Source of the DNA: Monilinia fructicola
Taxonomy: Eukaryota > Ascomycota > Leotiomycetes > Helotiales > Sclerotiniaceae
Assembly: GCA_008692225.1 (NCBI GenBank)
Contig: VICG01000004.1
Span: 1,798,501 to 1,862,500, forward strand
Reading direction: 5' to 3'
DNA length: 64,000 bases
Below, one piece after another: positions 48,344 to 59,616 of the stretch; the first letter of the stretch is position 1, and every line of letters begins with the position of its first letter. Below the pieces are notes generated by a model. The model ran no database searches. It was not told where the DNA came from and saw only the letters and a list, made by a program, of their open reading frames with translations. Position numbers and translations under genes: made by a program.

Positions 48344-50585
48344 TCATCTCCACCTTGCCTGTCTAGCATAGGAATGAGCATCCTCGCTGCGCTTCGCCCA
48401 TTCAGCCTCGGGTTCAATGCGCGAATCGTGTGGACGTGACATGACCTTCAATCCCGTAAAGTTACATTTTCCCGCAAAATCACATTTGAAGGTCCCAGAA
48501 AGCTCCTTGCCATTATTGCTGAACGTGATACTCTCCAATGTTCTATCTGAGCCGAGCTGAATCTCTCCCTCCCCGGTTTCCTCTCCTCTCCAACGATATC
48601 CCCACGTTGGCCTCCGAGCTGTGGGGTGATCGTGGTCCTTGAGGGAAAAATGCGCTTTCTGTGTAATTGCTTGGGCTGCTCTCTCCTCCGTGTCATATTG
48701 AGGAATGTCGTCCATCAACACGTCCCCATCCTCATCCATATAACTGTGTTCACGCTTCCTCTTTCCACTTTCATTTTGCGACCTTGCTGCAGGAGTGGGT
48801 CTTTCGAAGCGCATAATTCCCTGATATCAAATTAGTTCGTGCCAACTGGACTCAAGCATAGGGCTGATCATACCTCGACAACTATGAAATTGAACATGGC
48901 AAACATCTGCTTTCTACCACCTTTCTTTTCGACATAGATATCAAGAGTAAGTTCCGCATCTTTCTCTCCCCACTCATCCTCGATATCCGGGCATTCGATC
49001 ACATAGGAACCTCGAACATTCCACGAATTCTCTGATTTTTGTAGCGCCTGGGATGGCTCGAGAGACACTACTCGAAGTTCGTGCTTTTTTTGGCAGCTGG
49101 TTGCCCAGAATCATCGTCATCGCCGTCCTCATCATCTGCAAACATTCTTGGATGCGTGCTAGTGCTTGGTGCAAACTTTCTAGCCGTCTGTTTCTTTAGT
49201 GCTTCTGTTGGAGGTGGACGCATGGTATGAGAACCGCTGTCGGCAAACAAGTTGTCATGGGTACTCGTGCTTGGTGCGAATTTTCTAGCCGTCTGTTTCT
49301 TTCGTGCTTCTGTTGGAGGTGGACGCATGGTATGAGAGAAGCGCTGTCGGCAAACAAGTTGTCATGGGTACTCGTGCTTGGTGCGAATTTTCTAGCCGTC
49401 TGTTTCTTTCGCGGCAGTGGCAAAATTTGGCGTGCTGTATGAGCTTCGGTTTCGTCAAACAAACTATCATGCGTGCCTGTACTTGGTGCATATTTTCTGG
49501 CTGTCTGCTTCGTCCGATTCCCAGAAGGCTTCTAAGATTGGAAAGGTTTAGTCTTGCGTTCATGACAGCGAGCCAATACTTGAGATGTATTGGAAAGCAG
49601 TGGTATATTGAGGAAGTAAAACGCGTCATACACAGGCCTTGCTTAAAGAGAAGAGGATGGGTTAGAGGCATAGCTAACAGCAAATATAAAAAACCAAAGC
49701 CATTCCGGTCAAAATAGAGGTCCATTCTTCAGGTTCGCACACTGGTGCATATAAAATGATAGAGTGTCTATGGGGAGCCCTTTTCGAAACATACATGCAC
49801 AATGTCAAACCACGACTTGGTGGAACAGACTATAGACTTACAGGTTCAAATGATTGTGGTGGTAATATCGACCCAGATGCGCTATGCTTTAGCGTTTGCT
49901 TTTCTTTTACTTTCAGTGATGTATCTTGCTGAGACCGAGCTGCCCGCTCAATATCGCGCATTTGATTCCAAACGGCATCCCTACTTCTCCCTATAATGAT
50001 CCAACGATCCGGAGAAGGTGGTATGTTACCTATCCAAGGGGCATCTACGGACACAGACTCTAGACCCAATTTGTCTGCAGCCTCAGCTAGAGCGGATCTG
50101 TTTTCAGTTTTGACAATGATAACATCCAAATTCGCTGGTCGTCCTGTGGCTCTTTTTGGAAACGCCTCACTCAAATACCTCTGTGGATTGGCCTCAGCTT
50201 TCTGTTCGGCTGTCTTGAGATCTTTCCAATTGCTATCCCTCGCAATTCTGTTTCGCTTCTTAAACTCCTGGTTCAATTGGGTTTCTGCGGTCTTAAGCTC
50301 CGGAATCATTTTCTTCTTTGCTTCCCTCAACCTCAACTGCAAATCAGCAATAGATCCAGATTGGTTTAATCCTCTAAAGGCGCATTGGGCTCTCCACCAT
50401 CCTGCCGGTTTTGTTTCGATATCCCGAGTATTTCCTGGCTTGTGACCTTTTGGAGGAATCAGTTTTTCGGCGTGCGCGTCGTAGATATAGCCGTCTTTGC
50501 ACAGTCCTTCTCCACTGCATGTGTAAGTGACAGATCGGAATCTGTGCTCCAATGATGGAATGACAATTGGATGTAAGTCTACCAT
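48344..50585 (-). CDS. uncharacterised protein with tandem histone-H3-tail-like motifs
   Basis: First exon 50585-49842 (248 codons, clean GTAAGT donor). It contains WWRAQCAFRGLNQSGSIADL followed by LQLRLREAKKKM, which is SAP-like, and SPDRWIIIGRSRDAVWNQM. Small middle exons at ~49741-49550 (CEPEEWTSILTG, RPVYDAFYFLNIPLLSN) are not fully resolved. Next comes a repeat region (49520-49100) with four copies of KQTARK(F/Y)APST in 35-residue units, then an acidic DEDGDDDD patch. The C-terminal part is a beta-rich segment (49070-48871) plus a last exon 48820-48344 with RRPTWGYRWRGEE and GTFKCDFAGKCNFTG. The frame slips by 2 bases between repeat copies 2 and 3 and again at a T7 run (49085-49091). A nuclear, chromatin-linked role is inferred from the H3-like motif and SAP-like helix; no family is recognised. 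Confidence 0.7.
49176..49516 (-). repeat. 105-bp tandem repeat encoding KQTARK motif
   Basis: Four copies, with motif positions 49493-49516, 49388-49408, 49281-49301 and 49176-49196. Spacing is 105, 107 and 105 bases. The 107 step has two extra bases in a GAGAGA run (plus strand 49334-49339) and breaks the frame. Copy 1 reads RTKQTARKY, copies 2-4 (R/L)KKQTARKF. Confidence 0.93.
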
Positions 50586-51059
50586 AGTGGTTGCAGTTTA
50601 AGATATCTTAGCAATTGTTGTAACTGTTCCCCGGTGCACTTGACGTCGATATGATACCTCTAGATATTGTTGCGAGAACTTGCGCAAAAACAGCACGAAG
50701 TAGGTATAATGAATGTCCCGTAATTAACCATAAAATCACTTGAACACCATGACTGGATATTTCTGGAAACTCAAATTAAGAAAATACACAGAGAATGAAA
50801 AGTAAGTAAGTATTTACGGTTGTTTCGTGAATATGTCCGTCCACCAGTCCAACAGTTCGGCCAGCCAGCCCTGACGTCGTTCAGCCTTGCCGCTAGCGTC
50901 ATCTTAGCGTGGCGGTACCAAAAAATCGTTCAGGCCCGCCTTGCTTGAAGACAAAGGTATAAACCTTCAACAAACCGATTCAACAGACCCGGCATACCAC
51001 AGCTCACACGGCATTATCCTCATTTCTTTTACGAATACAACACTAAAGATCTTGCGAGG
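50586..51059. other. divergent promoter region
   Basis: Lies between the H3-motif gene (minus) and TOM22 (plus) and probably drives both. No gene seen. Confidence 0.5.
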
Positions 51060-51635
51060 ATGGTTGAATTAACAGAAGTTGAGGATGAGTCCTTCGAGCA
51101 AAAGCAAGCAGGGCCATCTGAGGATGATTACTACACTGATACTGGTAGGCCATTCCATTGACTTGAAGCTCTTTTACAATTGACTAATGTACGTTCAATA
51201 TAGATTCAGAGATCTCCTCTGATGAAGAGGACGAAGTCGCAGATGAAGAGACCTTCGCAGATCGTATAAGTGCCCTGAAGGATATAGTACCAGCGTCAAC
51301 TCGAACCTTTATTTCGAACAAGGTAGATTCTACCGCAAGCTGGATCAAATCGGGTTTATTGTTCGGAGGAAAGACTTTATGGGTTGTAAGCACAAGTGCT
51401 CTGTTATTGGGCGTTCCGTGGGCGTTGGCATTTGTGGAGGAGCAGCAAGTGGTTGAAATGGAGAAGGAGATGAAGATGAGAGAGATGGGTGGAGAGGTGC
51501 GTTACCCCAACCTCATTCAGATTGGAATACTTTATACTTAATATTTTTCTGCAATAGCTACTTTCCTCGGGTACAGACACAGCAGGACAGTTGAACGCAC
51601 AGCTCGGCGCACAACAAGGCAAGCCAGCTTTGTAA
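51060..51635 (+). CDS. tom22: mitochondrial import receptor subunit Tom22
   Basis: Central receptor and organiser of the TOM complex in the mitochondrial outer membrane. Three exons, 51060-51144, 51204-51496 and 51558-51635, join in frame to 151 residues, typical for fungal Tom22. The N-terminal cytosolic half is strongly acidic (DSEISSDEEDEVADEETF), as expected for the presequence-binding face. One membrane helix follows (TLWVVSTSALLLGVPWALAF, ~residues 95-114), then a charged helix and a short Gln/Gly-rich intermembrane-space tail (AQLGAQQGKPAL). Tail-anchored layout, length and the Trp/Pro in the helix all fit. No frame break, in contrast to most neighbours on this side of the transposon. 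Confidence 0.93.
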
Positions 51636-52142
51636 TGAAGGATTTTGCGACGACACGATAAAAAAGAATGGGTCCAATTGGATGGAGATATGATAGCATT
51701 GTACATCAGTGAGTGGCTTTTGAGGGGGCGCATGATTCAGAAGGTTTACGGCCACAAAACCTGTGTTGTATTTCTAGTTCTTCTCACCTCATGAACAAAT
51801 AATTTCTGCAGCAAATACTCAAAAGTATATTTACAAAATCCAGTTCAATCCCAAATCCAATATTCAAGGTCCAAATAGTCAAAGCTTTTGAATTTTTTCT
51901 AGGTATTGTCGCTTTAGCCGCCACTCGCCGTTATCATGACTCTGCTAGGGTCATCATACCCCTGTGTTGGATATCAAAGGTCCCACTCTCTGATGTTATG
52001 CGTTTTCAGCAACTCCTACGGTCATACTCATACAAGTGAATGAATATTTAACTCTCAAGACCGCAGCACTTTCTCTGGTCTTTGACTAATCTGCGAAGTA
52101 AAATCTGCAAACTTTCGACCAGATTCAGTCAACACAATTAAC
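51636..52142. other. intergenic
   Basis: Spacer between two plus-strand genes, holding the TOM22 3' UTR and bestrophin promoter. Short minus frames here have no support. Confidence 0.45.
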
Positions 52143-53577
52143 ATGTCGAGAACTCCATTATTCCTGAATTTCACTGGAGATTCGAAACGAAATCGTCAAA
52201 TGTCATGGCTACTGGCTAGTTCTTCGAGAAGAAAGGAGCGAAGGTAATCACAATACTTTTAGAATGAGAGTTAGCCATGAGCTAACAATGGGACAAGATG
52301 GCCTTTGGTTTTGAGATTTTGGAAGGGTTCTATCCACTCTGGTACGACATCACACACCTTAAAGAAGTGAAGATGAAACTAACCAATTCTTTATACAGAG
52401 GTCCTTTGGCCCGTTGCTATCCTTTCTGCTATATCTGCCATTGTTGTATATTTGAACCAGCATATAAGCAGTGACGTTACACTTCCGACCAGTATCGTAA
52501 GTACTCTCCACAGTCGACGAGTGGAAAGTGGGGTCTGACTGAACCAAGGTCCCCTCATTATCCATTGTTGTGGGTTTAGAACTTGTTTTTCGTAATCAAA
52601 CAGCCTACAATCGATTTTGGACGGGCAGATGCCATTTCAGTACTCTCACGACTTCTATCAGATGTCTCACACGACACCTCCTTGTCCTTGTTCCAGCACC
52701 CGCTCCCCCCAACTATCAATCTGATTCGTCATCTACACGGAATGAGAGTAGTACGGATAGCTCTGCATATAAGGACTTCGATGGGGCAGTGGATGAAAGA
52801 CAGCAGCCACTGTCCAAAGCACTGGAGGCAAAGACGATTGAAACAATAAAGATTATGATTGCGATGCTTTATACTGTCAAGAACCATCTGCGAGCCGATT
52901 GGGGTGTGGAGCTTAGTGCTGGAACATTCTTGAGCGAAGAAGGACAAATCGATTGGCCTGAAGAATATAAGGAACTGTTACCGCAGGGGTTCAAGGGTCA
53001 TGAGCATATGGGTTTGGGCCTGACGTTGCAATTGGCTACTTATGTCGAGAAGTTTATCAACATTGGTTGCAATAAGTAAGTCATAGCCATTCTAAACCTC
53101 TGTATTGGGGGCGCATCTAACAACTGTTTCGTACCCAGGGCCTGGTTTAACAACTCTGCTTCCTCACAAATGCTGTCCGAACTCAATCAATTTGTCGCCG
53201 CTTACGGTAACATGGAAGTAATTCGACTTGCACCTACCCCTGTTGCACACCTTATCCACTCTAAGCAAACACTCGCACTTTTCTGTTGCATTCTACCGTT
53301 TGCAATGGCCGCTGAGATTGGATGGTGGACAGTCCCTCTCGTTGCATTTGTAGCCTTTGCCCTCTACGGTATTGAAGGCATTGCTCAATGGCACGAGGAT
53401 CCCTTTGGAAGGGACAAAATCGATATCAATATGGACGACATTGTGGATGACGCAAGAAGAGAAATTGATGTAATGTTGGAAGCTTGGAAAACTCAAGGAC
53501 TGGACGGGAAAGGACTTTTCACGCCTGGCTCGAGTGCGCCATTTACACCCAGAGCGGAATATGGTACTTTGGTTTAA
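52143..53577 (+). CDS. bestrophin-family anion channel (UPF0187)
   Basis: Predicted chloride/anion channel of a cellular membrane. Five exons, 52143-52243, 52298-52341, 52399-52496, 52549-53075 and 53139-53577, with matching phases, give 402 residues. The second exon is only 44 bases. Marks of the family are RFWKGSIHS just before the first membrane helix (EVLWPVAILSAISAIVVYL), VPSLSIVVGLELVFRNQTAY then NRFWTGR (second helix and the conserved F-RN-T-Y-R-W/F element), and two further helices (TLALFCCILPFAMAAEIGWW, TVPLVAFVAFALYGIEGIA) followed by EDPFGRDKIDINMDDI, the usual cytosolic motif. A Ser/Pro/Asp-rich insert (~residues 130-175) lies in the first cytosolic loop. The frame is intact throughout. 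Confidence 0.93.
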
Positions 53578-54372
53578 AGTACCTATATGAACGTAACGAA
53601 GGAATCTGAGATTGATATGATACTGTGGCATTCGCATTTTCGGGGAGTTCTGCGCCATTTTTGGGGTTTTGTTACAAGCGTTTTATGGGGTAGATGGCCC
53701 ATTTTGTTCCATGTAGTTTCTGGCAAACCAAGAATGAGGTTTTAGAGGTCTTTCCTTTATTTCACGGATCTTTTAGCATTCCATTTTCTTATGAAACTTG
53801 TCATCTAGAAAACCTTACATTTTAGAAGCCTGGGGAGTTTCTGGGAAGATTTTGTATATTACAAATAGATTGTTCACGCGATATACATGAATATGACTCT
53901 TCCTTACTCTCTCGCTCGACAGGCTAATTCTTCCAGTAGGAAAAATACTGTCCTATCTATGTTTTCTCTACAGAGTAGACTGGGTAGATGGCGCATTGAT
54001 TTGGTGCCTCTACCATTAGAAATCACAAATAACCCTTGCTTACTAGATGCAATTGATTTGGCGGCCATTTCATTAAGACTTTAGTAGGGAGGTCACCTTT
54101 TCCAAATTCGGTTTGATGCGCGGGTCCATATACCCGTGGACATTACAAATCGACTCGCGTCTGGATATCGCTTAATTAACTACATTGCGATGGAACAAGG
54201 TATTACAGACCAATTAACGGACATATAGTCTTGTCCTTGATTATGCGATCAGATTGAGTAATCCATGCCTGGGAGTTGAGTTGCTTCACGTTGTACAACT
54301 TCAATATAAAACCCTCTGATCGCGCCCTTGGAAAGTAATGAGTGTGCTACAGGACTTCTTGAACAAAACAAA
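53578..54372. other. intergenic
   Basis: Bestrophin 3' flank and promoter of the MDR gene. A 65-codon plus frame at 53887 has no support. Nothing else seen. Confidence 0.45.
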
Positions 54373-55475
54373 ATGTCAGGGGATACAATGCGTGCGATTG
54401 GTAAGGACAGGAAGCCAAGTATACATGGTCACAATACAAGGTAACACAACCTACAGATATCGAAAATGGCAGCGGGCCAATCTCTAGTCTTTTCCTAAAT
54501 AACAACGTTGCCAAGCCCAAACCCTCTACATCTCAAGCCCTGGTAAAGATCCATTCATTTGGTCTCAATCGGATGGATCTACTGCAGCGGGAGGGAAAAT
54601 ACAATGTGCCTCCTCAGGCTGGAAAGATTCTCGGAGTGGAATTCTCTGGGGTCATCGAGGAGCTCGGAGATGGTGATGTTGGGGATTTCACAATTGGAGA
54701 TGAGGTTTTTGGGCTTGCTTATGGGGGCATGATGTTCCACCCTTGATGGTCTCTTGGCGCTAATGGTAGGATAGGAGCGTATGCAGAGTATCTGGCGTCA
54801 TCGGCAAAGATGCTCATCCATAAACCAGCTCAGATGTCTTGGTCTGTTGCTGCTGGTATCCCAGAGGTATGTATCAATTTCTCTATCCCAAACCACAGTA
54901 CTTAACATTAAATCTAGACGTGGATAACGGCAACCCAGGCTTTGCATCTCGTTGGATGTTTCAAGCCAGGAGATAACATCCTTTGGCACGCCGGGGCGTC
55001 CGCGGTATCAATAGCTGGCATCCAGTTGTCGAAAGCTGCTGGTGCTAACAAGATCTTTGTGACGGCGGGCTCTGATGACAAGATTGAATTCTGCAAAAGT
55101 CTGGGGGCCACTCATGGCTTTAACTACCATACTGACGATTGGGTCCAAGCGATCCTAGATGCTACTGAGGGGCATGGAGCAGATGTGATTGTTGACTTCA
55201 TTGGTAAGAACTACGCCCAAGGAAACTTTGAGGCAGCAGCGATGGATGGGAGGATTGTTCAACTAGCCAGCCTCAGTGGGTATAAACTTGATGGTCTAGA
55301 TATCGGCCCGCTCGAGAATAAACGTTTGCGATGGGAGGGTAGCAGATTGAGGAGCAGACCCTTGGACTACCAAGGAAAGTTGAGAGATGTTCTGGCCGAA
55401 ACCGCGCTGCAAAAGTTCGCTGATGGAACTTTCCAGGTTCCGATCGAGAGGGTTTTCTCGTGGAGAAAATATTAG
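54373..55475 (+). CDS. quinone oxidoreductase-type MDR enzyme, C-terminus out of frame
   Basis: NADPH-dependent, zinc-free medium-chain reductase of the quinone oxidoreductase/PIG3 type. Exons are 54373-54400, 54457-54726, 54775-54866 and 54918 onward. Marks are SFGLNRMDLLQREGKY (PIG3-type substrate region), ILGVEFSGVIEELG, GDEVFGLAYGG, AYAEYLAS, and the nucleotide-binding stretch WHAGASAVSIAGIQLSKAAG followed by VTAGSDDKIEFC. The second intron only closes the frame (YGG|AYAEY) if it starts with GC rather than GT at 54727. Near the end the frame reads VFSWRKY-stop (55475). Removing one base near 55464 restores VFSWENIREAHALMES and an end at 55539, giving 336 residues, normal for the family. 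So this copy has a +1 break, real or an error. Confidence 0.88.
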
Positions 55476-55539
55476 GGAGGCGCATGCTTTGATGGAAAGC
55501 AATCAATCAAAGGGGAAAATCATTTGCGTGGTAGATTGA

Positions 55540-56117
55540 CGCAATAGCTGGACAAATTATGTCGGTTTCATGAAAACGTAATGAGTATACGTCGGCAACA
55601 TACCTTGATTCAAATGAACCGTTGGTGCACAAACTGATTATCCGAAACAGCCCTCATAAGATGTAGAAGCAACACTCCAGAAGACTCTCTTTAGAGATCT
55701 GAAAGCTGACCACGCACTCAGAATATTAGGCCTTTACAAATATTTTTGTCAGAATGTGTATCAGTGGCCTACTTGTTGTCACTTAGCTGCTTTAAAGAGA
55801 TAATCTTGGGAAAGTTGAAGGAAAACAATAATATCCATAGTGGGAGCATCTGTGAGTTAGCGGTGTCATGGTTCAGTCACAGGAAAAGCTAGAAAGGATA
55901 TTTGGGAATGAATACGAGAGGGGTGTCGAGCAAGACGCATAAATTCTGGCCGTCATCGAGAGAGCAACGATCCGAGTAAGGATTATATATGGTTCGCGGT
56001 TACTCGAGACTATTTTTACTATGCTAAAAGCGTATTCAGAGTGGTGTATGAGACTGGTGTAGCAACCGGTCCGTAGAGGGCTCTAGGTCTATACCGCAGA
56101 CAAGTTTTCAGCTTTGC
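55540..56117. other. intergenic
   Basis: Between the 3' ends of the MDR gene (plus) and the next minus-strand gene. Nothing recognised. Confidence 0.4.
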
Positions 56118-57152
56118 CTATCTAAACCCTCGGTGATCGCAATCTCCACCCACACGCATAAAACCATACGCAGGAAGCATTCGTGATTGTTTCATATCCA
56201 ATAGAACAAGATGTTCCACTCTATCACCCCAATTTAAGTGCTTTCCTCTGACCCGCCACGAATACCACTCGGTGATGGCTTCAAATTCCACCACGATTCG
56301 CCAAACTCCCAACCTCCAACTTGCAACGAAAGTTCCCATATCAAGGAGATATAATCCAATCTCAGAGTATCGCCCGAGCCCTTGACCAGCTTTATCCATA
56401 TTGCTCATCAAGACTTCATGCCAATTGCCTTGGAATCCTCCCCTCCTCTTTAATCATCTCATCTAATGTTTGAAGGATGTTCACAGAGGAAAGAGCTGGA
56501 AGCTGCGCTATTCCCAATGAGTGTTGCAATTCTCTACACGTACTCCAATCTCCTTGCTGTGTATTCATCGCGATCAAGTTGAGCTTGGTGAAGCTTCTCG
56601 TAACCGCGGAGTTGACTGCGCCAGTTGAGCTTGATCTTGATCTGGTGTCTTCTGAAGCGTCTGTGATTTCTCTCTTGATGCGAAGATGTCGAATAGGTGC
56701 TTGCCCAAGACCTCTACCTTCTCGTTCGGGTTGGAGAAAGCGTGTGCCCCATGACGATGCTGTTGCTTTCTGTCGGTATTGAGAGCCCTCTTGCTTCAAT
56801 CGTTGATCTATCTGCGTTGCGGTATCTCCGTACTCATCCACAGCCTTTCCCTCCTTGGCATCCCGCATAATCCACGCTTTCTCCCCTGGGAATTCGTCTG
56901 TTGGCCCTAATAAGCATCTGTAAGAAGTCATTCTTCTCCGGAGATTTTGCACTACTCACAGAATTGTTGCCAGAAGCATTTATCGGCCATGTAAAGCATC
57001 TTTTCGGTACTAACCCTCACATATCCTCGGCTGTATTTTCTAGAGGCAATCTGATAGATTCGCGTGGCTTCCTCTCTTGTGTATGAGGGATCGAATCTCC
57101 GATCTCTGATGAGCTTGCCTTTCATGAAGTCTCCGCATGATATGTAGCCCAT
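56118..57152 (-). CDS. uncharacterised protein, one frame break
   Basis: Exon 1 is 57152-56960 (MGYISCGDFMKGKLIRDRRF...), intron GTGAGT...TTATTAG, exon 2 starts 56906 (WPTDEFPGEKAWIMRDAKEG). Exon 2 stays open to 56416 and then continues, shifted by one base near 56437 (GAGGATTCC), to 56118 with QGNWHEVLMSNMDK, GRYSEIGLYLLDMGTFV and VEHLVLLDMKQSRMLP. With that one base removed the exons total 981 bases, exactly 327 codons, which supports a single ancestral frame. The middle has a basic Ser/Arg-rich segment; the C-terminal part is rich in Trp. I recognise no family. Confidence 0.55.
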
Positions 57153-57459
57153 GATGAAATGTTAAGCAAGTTGTATTTATTGCAGAGTTTGTTGTGGTGT
57201 TTGACTTCTTCGATAGTCTTTGTTTTTAGGGTGACCTGAACTTGATGATATTTTGTAGGAACAATCAATTTGAGCTGAGAATATCGGATAAGGAACTTAG
57301 AACTTTGAATTATCATGAATTGGTCACGCATAAGGATTAAAAGTATGTTTGTGATGCCTTTTTTGTTATCAATAAACATAGACTTGATGATCTTAGTACA
57401 ATAAGGCTCAAAGCATCGTATCAAAATTGTCCCAAAACCCTCAGTAATGCGCGATCAAC
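57153..57459. other. intergenic
   Basis: AT-rich spacer between two minus-strand genes. A 100-codon minus frame covers it, but its composition gives no support. Confidence 0.35.
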
Positions 57460-58062
57460 TCAATTGTTCTCAAGGTATAATTTATTTACTCCCCTTCTTC
57501 TTCCACATCTCAAATTATGAAGGTTTCTGTGATCCCAATCGCTCTTGATCCTCTGCATCTTCCCCGCCATCAAGGCCTCTCTACCATGCGTGCCAGCTTT
57601 TTTCCAAATGATTTGCTCCAAGCCCGAGCCTCCCGAGTATATGAGTCCCGAACCCTCTGGTGGACGCGTATCCTTGCGCATGCCATAATAACGACATATT
57701 TATCATCCATGGTCATGAGCCAATCCTCCCTGGGATAAACTTGGTGGGGCCCTAGTGTTTCGTTAGCAACTCTACAATAGTAGAAGATATTAGTACATAC
57801 AATTAGCAAGCCAAAACAACCTATCCACGATGAAAGTGAGGAGACTTTCGCTTGCACCGGCACAAAGGCCTTCCAATCTGTTGAGGGCGCATGCATCTTC
57901 CGTTCTGCTGCGAATACCGTCATATGCTCGCAATGCCGCCGCATTACCAGCGTGAGTGCCTTTAACTAACTTGGCAATCATGTACCCCTTTAGAGATGCC
58001 ATGTTCATATCCAATCTGTTCAAGAGTGGCCTAGTTGACCACGGAATTGCTGGTCCAGCCAT
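57460..58062 (-). CDS. uncharacterised protein, frame break near C-terminus
   Basis: Exon 1 58062-57821 (MAGPAIPWSTRPLLNRLDMN, GTHAGNAAALRAYDGI, NRLEGLCAGASESLLTF), intron GTTGTT...CTATTGTAG, exon 2 from 57771 (VANETLGPHQVYPREDWLMT, VVIMACARIRVHQRVRDSY). At an A6 run near 57597-57602 the frame is off by 2 (or -1); beyond it AGTHGREALMAGKMQRIKSD continues to a stop at 57460. Removing two bases gives 184 codons in total. Soluble, helical and rich in Arg/Ala. I do not recognise the family. Confidence 0.6.
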
Positions 58063-58700
58063 GGTCTAAATGGTGTGGTCGGGTTGGTTTGAGTTGTTGT
58101 TGGCAAAGATGTTGTTGATACGGAGAATATCGCGGGTGCGTAAGAAGTGAAGTAAATCCAAAATCCAAAATGTCGCTTAGTAGCTCAGAAATTGTGCCAC
58201 CACGCCGTGCTAGAATGGCGTACTTTACCACAGGCAAGAACAGTAAAACAAGAAGCTAACATGCAGTATATCTCATCGCATCAATTTACAACCGCAGAGT
58301 CAATTTTGTACCGCCATACAACTTCCCTCAATCTCCAGTTGAAAAGAAGTCCCTCCTTCCCTGACTCTCCCCCCCCTCAAAACAAGATAAAAGAAAGCGA
58401 GAAAGACTGCAGCCGCACAACAGAAAACATTTGGCATTCCATCCATAAGTCCACTTGACATTGGTTGATAAAGATTCTTGATAGATCTGACTTCGCCGAG
58501 GATCTGTCAATACAATGACTTGTAAGGTACTGATCCACACTCTCAACCTTGCTTTATTTTCTCAGCTCAGCACTCGAGCCAATGCTATAATGATAGTGTC
58601 ACTATAGCTGACTTCGCCATCAACAGCATACATCACTTTTCCCAGTCATTTCGGTATTGATCTCTGCAATCATCTCGTCATAGGTCTGAAGTCTAATACG
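58063..58700. other. intergenic
   Basis: No gene seen; contains the 5' flank of the preceding minus-strand gene. Confidence 0.35.
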
Positions 58701-59616
58701 TTAGGTCGATAGCAGTGCTCCATCAGCATGTAGCTTATTCTCATCTATAGCAAATATCATGTCAGCAAGAATGATTCTAGGGGCACGTGTTAAAATATAT
58801 ATACTTACATGCCGGGTAATTTTCCATGTCAAAAGCATCTATGGTAGAGCCTCCCTCTTCTCTCAAAATTTCCCTAGCGTTTAGATGTCCTTGAAGGCTG
58901 CTTTCTTCTGGTAGGACTTCCCAGTCAGCGGCCTTCAGTATTTTTGACTTGTTTCTAGGTGGACTTCGAATTCCTGCTCTCTTTGTCCGGTGATTTTGAC
59001 ATGTCGTTCGACCTGGGATTGGAATTCGATGCAAATCCTGAGAACTCGATTGTCATCCATAGAATACCTCTCTGCTTGCATTCAAGTTTCCCGTATTGAA
59101 TTCAGAGTTTTGCTCTTTTAATGGATATTTGGGACGAGGTGCCTATCCTTCACGGATATATGTAACGATGCTTGATCTGAACTATCCCATGCAGGGTTTC
59201 GTAAGCGCATATCTTTTGAGGCTCCTCAGGTCAAGGATCTCGAGATACTTCCTATTTTTTCTATTTTTGCCTTGAGAATTCTGCAGGCCAAGGCCGACAG
59301 AACACGTTCTGTCCTTCTATAGAGGCTCCAGATTTTATGTTCTTCTTGATGTTTCTAGTACCTTCCAACAATCTGATTGGGGCCCTTTCTATCGTGATTT
59401 CCTGTCGTATTTATGCCATGATTTCGATGTGGGCATTCATACAGTTGATGGTCGGGATTGTCGCAGACAGAACATTCATTCATGTAGCTTCATTGCAAAT
59501 AATACAATCCCCTGGTTTGTAAGTCGGAGCACTGCACGTTGTGCGAGGGCCTGGACGACCTTTACGGCCATTCACAGATCTTAGTTCTTGATATTTTAGT
59601 AGGTGTCTGTCGGGTC
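58701..59616 (-). pseudogene. decayed gene with CCHC zinc-knuckle relic
   Basis: Minus-strand coding-like text runs through several frames in one direction: HLLKYQELRSVNGRKGRPGP, then CSAPTYKPGDCIICNEAT, MNECSVCDNPDHQLYECPHR, MRLRNPAWDSSDQASLH, NSEFNTGNLNASREVFY, ICIEFQSQVERHVKITGQRE, KILKAADWEVLPEESSLQG and DAFDMENYPA. A good intron (GTAAGT...CTATAG) then leads to YENKLHADGALLST and a stop at 58701. CSVCDNPDHQLYEC (59474-59433) fits the CX2CX4HX4C zinc knuckle exactly. At least four 1-2 base frame breaks occur in ~900 bases. It could be a host nucleic-acid-binding gene or a domesticated or decayed Gag-like gene. Its start is unknown. Confidence 0.5.

Noticed and set aside
53887..54084. 65-codon plus frame between bestrophin and the MDR gene
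   Set aside because: Short, no motif, in the likely 3' flank.
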